A stretch of DNA of 25,542 nucleotides from a virus, in IMG/VR virus record IMGVR_UViG_3300025127_000242, positions 1-25,542 of that record; one strand, given 5' to 3'. Of the stretch, positions 23,250 to 25,542 are shown piece by piece. A program made the translations under genes and the position numbers. The notes below the pieces were generated by a model. That model was not told where the DNA came from. It did no database searches and worked only from the letters and a program-made list of their open reading frames with translations. Within the stretch, counting starts at the first letter, position 1. Every line of letters begins with the position of its first letter.

Positions 23250-23278
23250 TTGACTGCTGTGGGAATATTTGGTATAAA
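23250..23278 (+). promoter_or_regulatory. Sigma70 promoter of the DUF3846 operon
   Basis: TTGACT (23250-23255), 17-bp spacer, TATAAA (23273-23278), each matching consensus at five of six positions. TGG before the -10 gives an extended -10. Expected start is near 23285, leaving a leader of about 97 nt. Confidence 0.7.
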
Positions 23279-23329
23279 TCCCATGCGACAGGGTTTTTTC
23301 CTCCGAGATGCTACCCGAATTGACACTTT

Positions 23330-23358
23330 GATGGGCGGTGGAGATCGCAAAGCCCATC
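23330..23358 (+). promoter_or_regulatory. Leader hairpin GATGGGC/GCCCATC
   Basis: A perfect 7-bp stem (23330-23336 with 23352-23358), a 15-nt loop, then GTTTTAGC. It lies between the promoter and the ribosome binding site (AAGGAG, 23370-23375) of the DUF3846 gene. It could be a weak attenuator; the T-run is short. Confidence 0.45.
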
Positions 23359-23381
23359 GTTTTAGCAAAAAGGAGATCAGT

Positions 23382-23609
23382 ATGATTCATGTTTTTGAAG
23401 ATCGCGCTCCTACCCTCGAAGAAGCGCAAGAAATTGTGGGTGGACTTGTGGAACTCGTACACTCACCCGAACATCAGGATTGGCAAATCCTTGTCAATGA
23501 AGAGGGCCTGTTAAACGGGCTACCGTTCAATGATGAAGCTACGAAAATCTGCGGAACTGGTATTGTCGGACCCGCTATTGTTTTGAAAGGAGAAGCTCGG
23601 TGGACGTAG
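23382..23609 (+). CDS. DUF3846-family protein
   Basis: 75 aa from ATG 23382, chosen for its strong AAGGAG; upstream ATG or other starts in the same frame (e.g. 23283) fall in the leader. Sequence matches the DUF3846 pattern: TLEEAQEIVGGLVELV, then DWQILVNEEGLLNGLPFN (the 'NEEGxLxGLPxN' hallmark), then GTGIVGPAIVLKG. Family members are small phage and plasmid proteins with unknown biochemical function. Has its own promoter and starts a three-gene operon. Confidence 0.8.
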   Translation: MIHVFEDRAPTLEEAQEIVGGLVELVHSPEHQDWQILVNEEGLLNGLPFNDEATKICGTGIVGPAIVLKGEARWT

Positions 23610-23767
23610 ATGCCACTATAATAAAAGAAAGAATAGAGCGGAGGATATCTTGGATTAAGCACGATGCCTCCGCTCGTAGAGATTATATGGCTGTGCAAGA
23701 GATGGAAGAATTAGAACATTTATTTAGAATGTTCTTAAGAAAAGTAGAAATTAAAGATGGCAAGTAG
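23600..23767 (+). CDS. Small charged helical protein, 55 aa
   Basis: GTG start with AGGAG about 8 bp before it, overlapping the DUF3846 gene by 10 bp, and overlapping the next gene by 11 bp. Strongly helical and charged: IIKERIERRISWIKHDASAR, then MAVQEMEELEHLFRMFLRKV. Likely a short helical hairpin or oligomer. Too short for automated callers, but start signals and overlaps support it. Function unknown. Confidence 0.55.
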   Translation: MDVDATIIKERIERRISWIKHDASARRDYMAVQEMEELEHLFRMFLRKVEIKDGK

Positions 23768-24008
23768 ATGGTCAGCCGCGCAAAAAGAAATGCAAGGCTT
23801 TAAAAGAAAACTTGCTTATGGCAACATGAAGGTATCACTTTCAACCCCTCCTTGGGAAAAAAAGATGAATCTCATTGAATTACAAGAAGAAGGCCAAATA
23901 CAAAAACGTTTAGAAGCAAATCAATGCCCCAAATGTGACATACCATTAAAAAAAATAAAAGAAAATCAAAGACAATGCACAGCGTGTAAACTTATTATCG
24001 AAGATTAA
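23757..24008 (+). CDS. Zinc-ribbon protein, 83 aa
   Basis: Basic N-terminal half (SRWSAAQKEMQGFKRKLAYG, then WEKKMNLIELQEEG) and a C-terminal zinc ribbon with C57, C60, C74 and C77 (QCPKCDIPLK, QCTACKLIIED). Probably binds nucleic acid or protein. Last gene of the + strand operon; it converges on the - strand cluster with a 2-bp gap, so any terminator must be shared within coding sequence. Confidence 0.7.
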   Translation: MASRWSAAQKEMQGFKRKLAYGNMKVSLSTPPWEKKMNLIELQEEGQIQKRLEANQCPKCDIPLKKIKENQRQCTACKLIIED

Positions 24009-24010
24009 AA

Positions 24011-24727
24011 TCAACGCATATAAGGCGATTGATTTCCAAATCCACCAAATTGATTCATGCCACGGTTTTGAACGCCCATCTGTTGAGGTTGATACATGTT
24101 CGGCATACCGCCGTACCCACCATATCCACTGCCCATCTGCTGAAACTGATTATACCCGCCATATTGTGGCTGACGCTGCATCGGCATCTGCTGAAACCGC
24201 ATGCCGCCACCATAACCCGAATAAAAGTTCGGCTGCTGCATAGGTTGTGGCTGATTAAAACCAAAAGCACCAAATCCGCGCATTGGCTGCTGCATTGGTT
24301 GACGCATCGGGAATCCACCAAACATACCCATACCCGCTGGACGCGCCATGCCCAAACCCATGCCCATCATCGGGCGGCGTTGTTGCATTTGATTTTCTAA
24401 CTGCTGAATACGAAAGTCTTTAAACGCACCAGTGCCTTGAAAAGCCTGCTGTAACTCTTGTAATTTAGTGCGCTCGTCCTCAGTCGGGGCAAGACTTTGT
24501 TGATACTCTTGTAACGCTTGAAACTCTGCAATATCCGCAAATGGACTAACAGGCTGCTGACGTTGCATTACAGGAGGTTCTGCTACTGCTTGATTTGTAG
24601 AAGCATTTTGTTGAGCTTCTTGCTGCTTTCTTAAAGCATCAAATAAAGATCCTAGGCCAAAGTTTAATGGCTGACGTGTTCGGGTTGCTGGAACAATAGA
24701 CTGAGCAAATGGGTTCATTCCTATCAT
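24011..24727 (-). CDS. Low-complexity Gln/Gly/Met/Tyr-rich protein, 238 aa
   Basis: Start set at ATG 24727 with GAGG 7 bp upstream. Residues about 25-115 are Gln/Ala-rich and helical (SLFDALRKQQEAQQNAS, then TKLQELQQAFQG). The remainder is a low-complexity tail of short FG/YG/GM and QPM repeats (MGMGLGMARPAGMGMFGGF, QQPMRGFGAFGFNQPQ, YGGYNQFQQMGSGYGGYGGM). No catalytic residues or membrane segment. The composition, with evenly spaced Tyr/Phe, is like prion-like or condensate-forming domains, but a simple flexible virion or scaffold protein is equally possible. The 19-bp repeat lies at 24213-24231. Confidence 0.72.
   Translation of the reverse strand: MIGMNPFAQSIVPATRTRQPLNFGLGSLFDALRKQQEAQQNASTNQAVAEPPVMQRQQPVSPFADIAEFQALQEYQQSLAPTEDERTKLQELQQAFQGTGAFKDFRIQQLENQMQQRRPMMGMGLGMARPAGMGMFGGFPMRQPMQQPMRGFGAFGFNQPQPMQQPNFYSGYGGGMRFQQMPMQRQPQYGGYNQFQQMGSGYGGYGGMPNMYQPQQMGVQNRGMNQFGGFGNQSPYMR
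24213..24231 (-). repeat. 19-bp repeat, copy A
   Basis: TAACCCGAATAAAAGTTCG on the + strand, identical to 24855-24873. Read on the - strand here it encodes NFYSGY. It contains TTCGGGTTA, which appears six times in the window. Confidence 0.75.
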
Positions 24728-24750
24728 CAAAGCACCTCAAATCAAAGTTA

Positions 24751-24760
24751 TTCGGGTTAT
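24751..24760 (+). repeat. TTCGGGTTAT motif in the gap between two - strand genes
   Basis: The 34-bp gap between the low-complexity protein gene and the 74-aa gene contains GTTATTCGGGTTATA. It is a family member of the 18-bp and 19-bp repeats. Its orientation is opposite to the flanking genes. Confidence 0.55.
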
Positions 24761-24761
24761 A

Positions 24762-24986
24762 TCACTTTTTATTCAACATATCAACTCGGCGTTCGCCCAT
24801 GTAAGCATCAACAACCATCAGCAAAAATAAAGGTAAATCATCCGGGTGCAAACCTAACCCGAATAAAAGTTCGCAAACTATATTTCTCGTGTTAGAAATC
24901 GAAACACGCTCTGGAAGTTTTTGGAGGAGATCCTCAACAATCTCCTCAATTTTCTCTGGAGTTAAAGAATTAGAATTTAGGCTCAT
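24762..24986 (-). CDS. Small helical protein, 74 aa
   Basis: AGGGG about 8 bp before the ATG. All-helical: EKIEEIVEDLLQKLPERV, NTRNIVCELLFGLGLHPDDL and FLLMVVDAYMGERRVDML. No known domain. The upstream 54-aa gene ends 17 bp into it, which suggests translational coupling. The second copy of the 19-bp repeat (24855-24873) is within it, read as ELLFGL. Confidence 0.65.
   Translation of the reverse strand: MSLNSNSLTPEKIEEIVEDLLQKLPERVSISNTRNIVCELLFGLGLHPDDLPLFLLMVVDAYMGERRVDMLNKK
24855..24873 (-). repeat. 19-bp repeat, copy B
   Basis: Identical to 24213-24231 but in a different reading frame (here ELLFGL rather than NFYSGY). Because the proteins differ, the identity is at DNA level. Confidence 0.75.
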
Positions 24987-25134
24987 AAATCACACCCCTG
25001 TCGTCCAACGACTTAAAGTGCTCCAACTCCCTCGCAAGCTGGGTAAGGCGAACATCGCCCTCCCATTCAGCATCATCCACCTTGCGTTGTAGATTTTTCA
25101 GTTCCTCGCTCACTATCCATAGATCGTTTTCCAT
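24970..25134 (-). CDS. Small charged helical protein, 54 aa
   Basis: Not obvious from length. ATG at 25134, AAGGA about 11 bp upstream; an in-frame GTG at 25113 is an alternative. Sequence: MENDLWIVSEELKNLQRKVD, then DAEWEGDVRLTQLAREL, then EHFKSLDDRGVIYEPKF. Strong helical heptads. It overlaps the 3' end of the gene at 25073-25267 by 62 bp and the start of 24762-24986 by 17 bp. Function unknown. Confidence 0.5.
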   Translation of the reverse strand: MENDLWIVSEELKNLQRKVDDAEWEGDVRLTQLARELEHFKSLDDRGVIYEPKF

Positions 25135-25267
25135 CAGCGTGTTCATCCTTCCATTCTACCATAATGCACTGCGGTTCGTAGTATTGATGTAGCTTATTCT
25201 TCTTTGCAAAGTCTTCGCAAGCCTCTGGATTGCTAAAAGCAATAAATGCAATAAATGCCTTATCCAT
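25073..25267 (-). CDS. Small two-cysteine protein, 64 aa
   Basis: ATG with GAGG 7 bp upstream, overlapping the previous stop by 8 bp. AFIAFIAFSNPEACEDFAKK is followed by LHQYYEPQCIMVEWKDEH. It has the hydrophobic strand, Cys, helix, Tyr/Pro, Cys order also seen in 2511-2732, 3834-4031 and 25260-25499. The C-terminal 21 residues overlap the 54-aa gene and look unstructured, so the folded part is probably residues 1-42. Confidence 0.58.
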   Translation of the reverse strand: MDKAFIAFIAFSNPEACEDFAKKNKLHQYYEPQCIMVEWKDEHADGKRSMDSERGTEKSTTQGG

Positions 25268-25499
25268 TCTCGGGCCTCACTCTCGGTCTAATCGGTTCAC
25301 GGGAAACAAGATCAGTCGTATAACAACTCACCATCATATCGTTGCCATACAAATCATATAGCTGATTATACAAAGGCTCTATGACATCCCTGTTCATAGC
25401 CTCATAACAACGATCCTCAGTGTCATAAACAACCCGAACCTCCCAAGGCTCCCCTTGAATATGATACGTCATAATAAGCACGGTAAAAAACTCAATCAT
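25260..25499 (-). CDS. Small two-cysteine protein, 79 aa
   Basis: I chose the ATG at 25499, which has GAGGA 7 bp upstream; a TTG two codons earlier is less likely. MIEFFTVLIMTYHIQGEPWE is followed by TEDRCYEAMNRDVIEPLYNQ and DMMVSCYTTDL. Same architecture as its downstream neighbour and the two + strand genes at 2511 and 3834. The hydrophobic start could be a strand or a weak membrane/export segment. Function unknown. Confidence 0.6.
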   Translation of the reverse strand: MIEFFTVLIMTYHIQGEPWEVRVVYDTEDRCYEAMNRDVIEPLYNQLYDLYGNDMMVSCYTTDLVSREPIRPRVRPENG

Positions 25500-25542
25500 G
25501 TTCAATCCTCAACTTATCCATCCAATTCTGTAAAGTTTGATA
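25492..25542 (-). CDS. C-terminal end of a gene entering from the right edge (partial)
   Basis: An open frame runs from the window edge to a TGA at 25494-25492, encoding YQTLQNWMDKLRIEHD. It overlaps the next start by 8 bp, the same spacing as other gene pairs in this window (ATGnnnTRA type), which makes it likely to be the end of a real gene. Too short to name. Confidence 0.4.
   Translation of the reverse strand, partial: YQTLQNWMDKLRIEHD

Noticed and set aside
23238-23381. Upstream extension of the DUF3846 gene
   Set aside because: The promoter and leader hairpin lie here; the family motif begins after ATG 23382, which has a strong ribosome binding site.
1-25542. tRNA genes, CRISPR arrays, insertion sequences or an integrase
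   Set aside because: I scanned for cloverleaf arms, regularly spaced repeats and transposase or recombinase motifs and saw none; the dispersed 10-mer is not regularly spaced.

Overview
This window reads as part of the genome of a tailed double-stranded DNA phage, most likely a marine phage infecting a Gram-negative bacterium. Almost all of it is coding. Genes are short and tightly packed, with frequent ATGA and 8-bp stop/start overlaps, and many small proteins resemble families I know mainly from marine phage metagenomes. I see no tRNA, rRNA, insertion sequence, integrase or CRISPR array. Terminase, portal, capsid and DNA polymerase genes are absent, so the window is only part of a genome. 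I did not count overall base composition; it looks near 40% GC. The host is not identified.

Layout. (1) 1-744: the C-terminal part of a tail-fibre or appendage protein, cut by the window edge. (2) 793-4494: a run of a dozen small + strand genes including several membrane proteins (holin candidates), a GTA-holin-like 3TM protein, a one-repeat Na/Pi-cotransporter-like protein and an M15-type endolysin. (3) 4575-14697: a virion module. It holds a 704-aa beta-rich structural protein, two small partners, and four large Ala/Gly-rich proteins of 342, 573, 590 and 962 aa that look like internal or ejection proteins. There is no obvious tape-measure gene with a frameshifted chaperone, which fits a short-tailed phage. 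(4) 14694-15857: a control region with a ribbon-helix-helix protein, a DUF1064-type nuclease, a 114-aa protein of unknown function, and three sigma70-like promoters that share TCCCAT/TCCCAA operator-like elements. (5) 15858-23200: a + strand replication and recombination operon. It encodes a 132-aa protein, a Sak4-like ATPase, a DUF669-like single-strand DNA binding candidate, a superfamily 2 helicase with a zinc ribbon, small proteins, a Cas4/AddB-like four-cysteine nuclease and a TOPRIM primase-helicase. (6) 23250-24008: a short operon with its own promoter, containing a DUF3846 protein and a zinc-ribbon protein. (7) 24011-25542: a - strand cluster of small accessory genes that converges on (6).

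Functionally, regions 4-5 look like the early DNA-processing program and regions 1-3 the late assembly and lysis program. The most unusual features are DNA-level. A 10-mer, AATTGTTCGG, occurs seven times across intergenic and coding sequence in unrelated reading frames. A related 19-bp sequence is identical in two - strand genes read in different frames. A GC-rich leader can form a classical H-type pseudoknot before the helicase gene, and operator-like pairs sit on three promoters. The lysis-region single-repeat Na/Pi-cotransporter homologue and a set of small two-cysteine proteins are the most interesting proteins.
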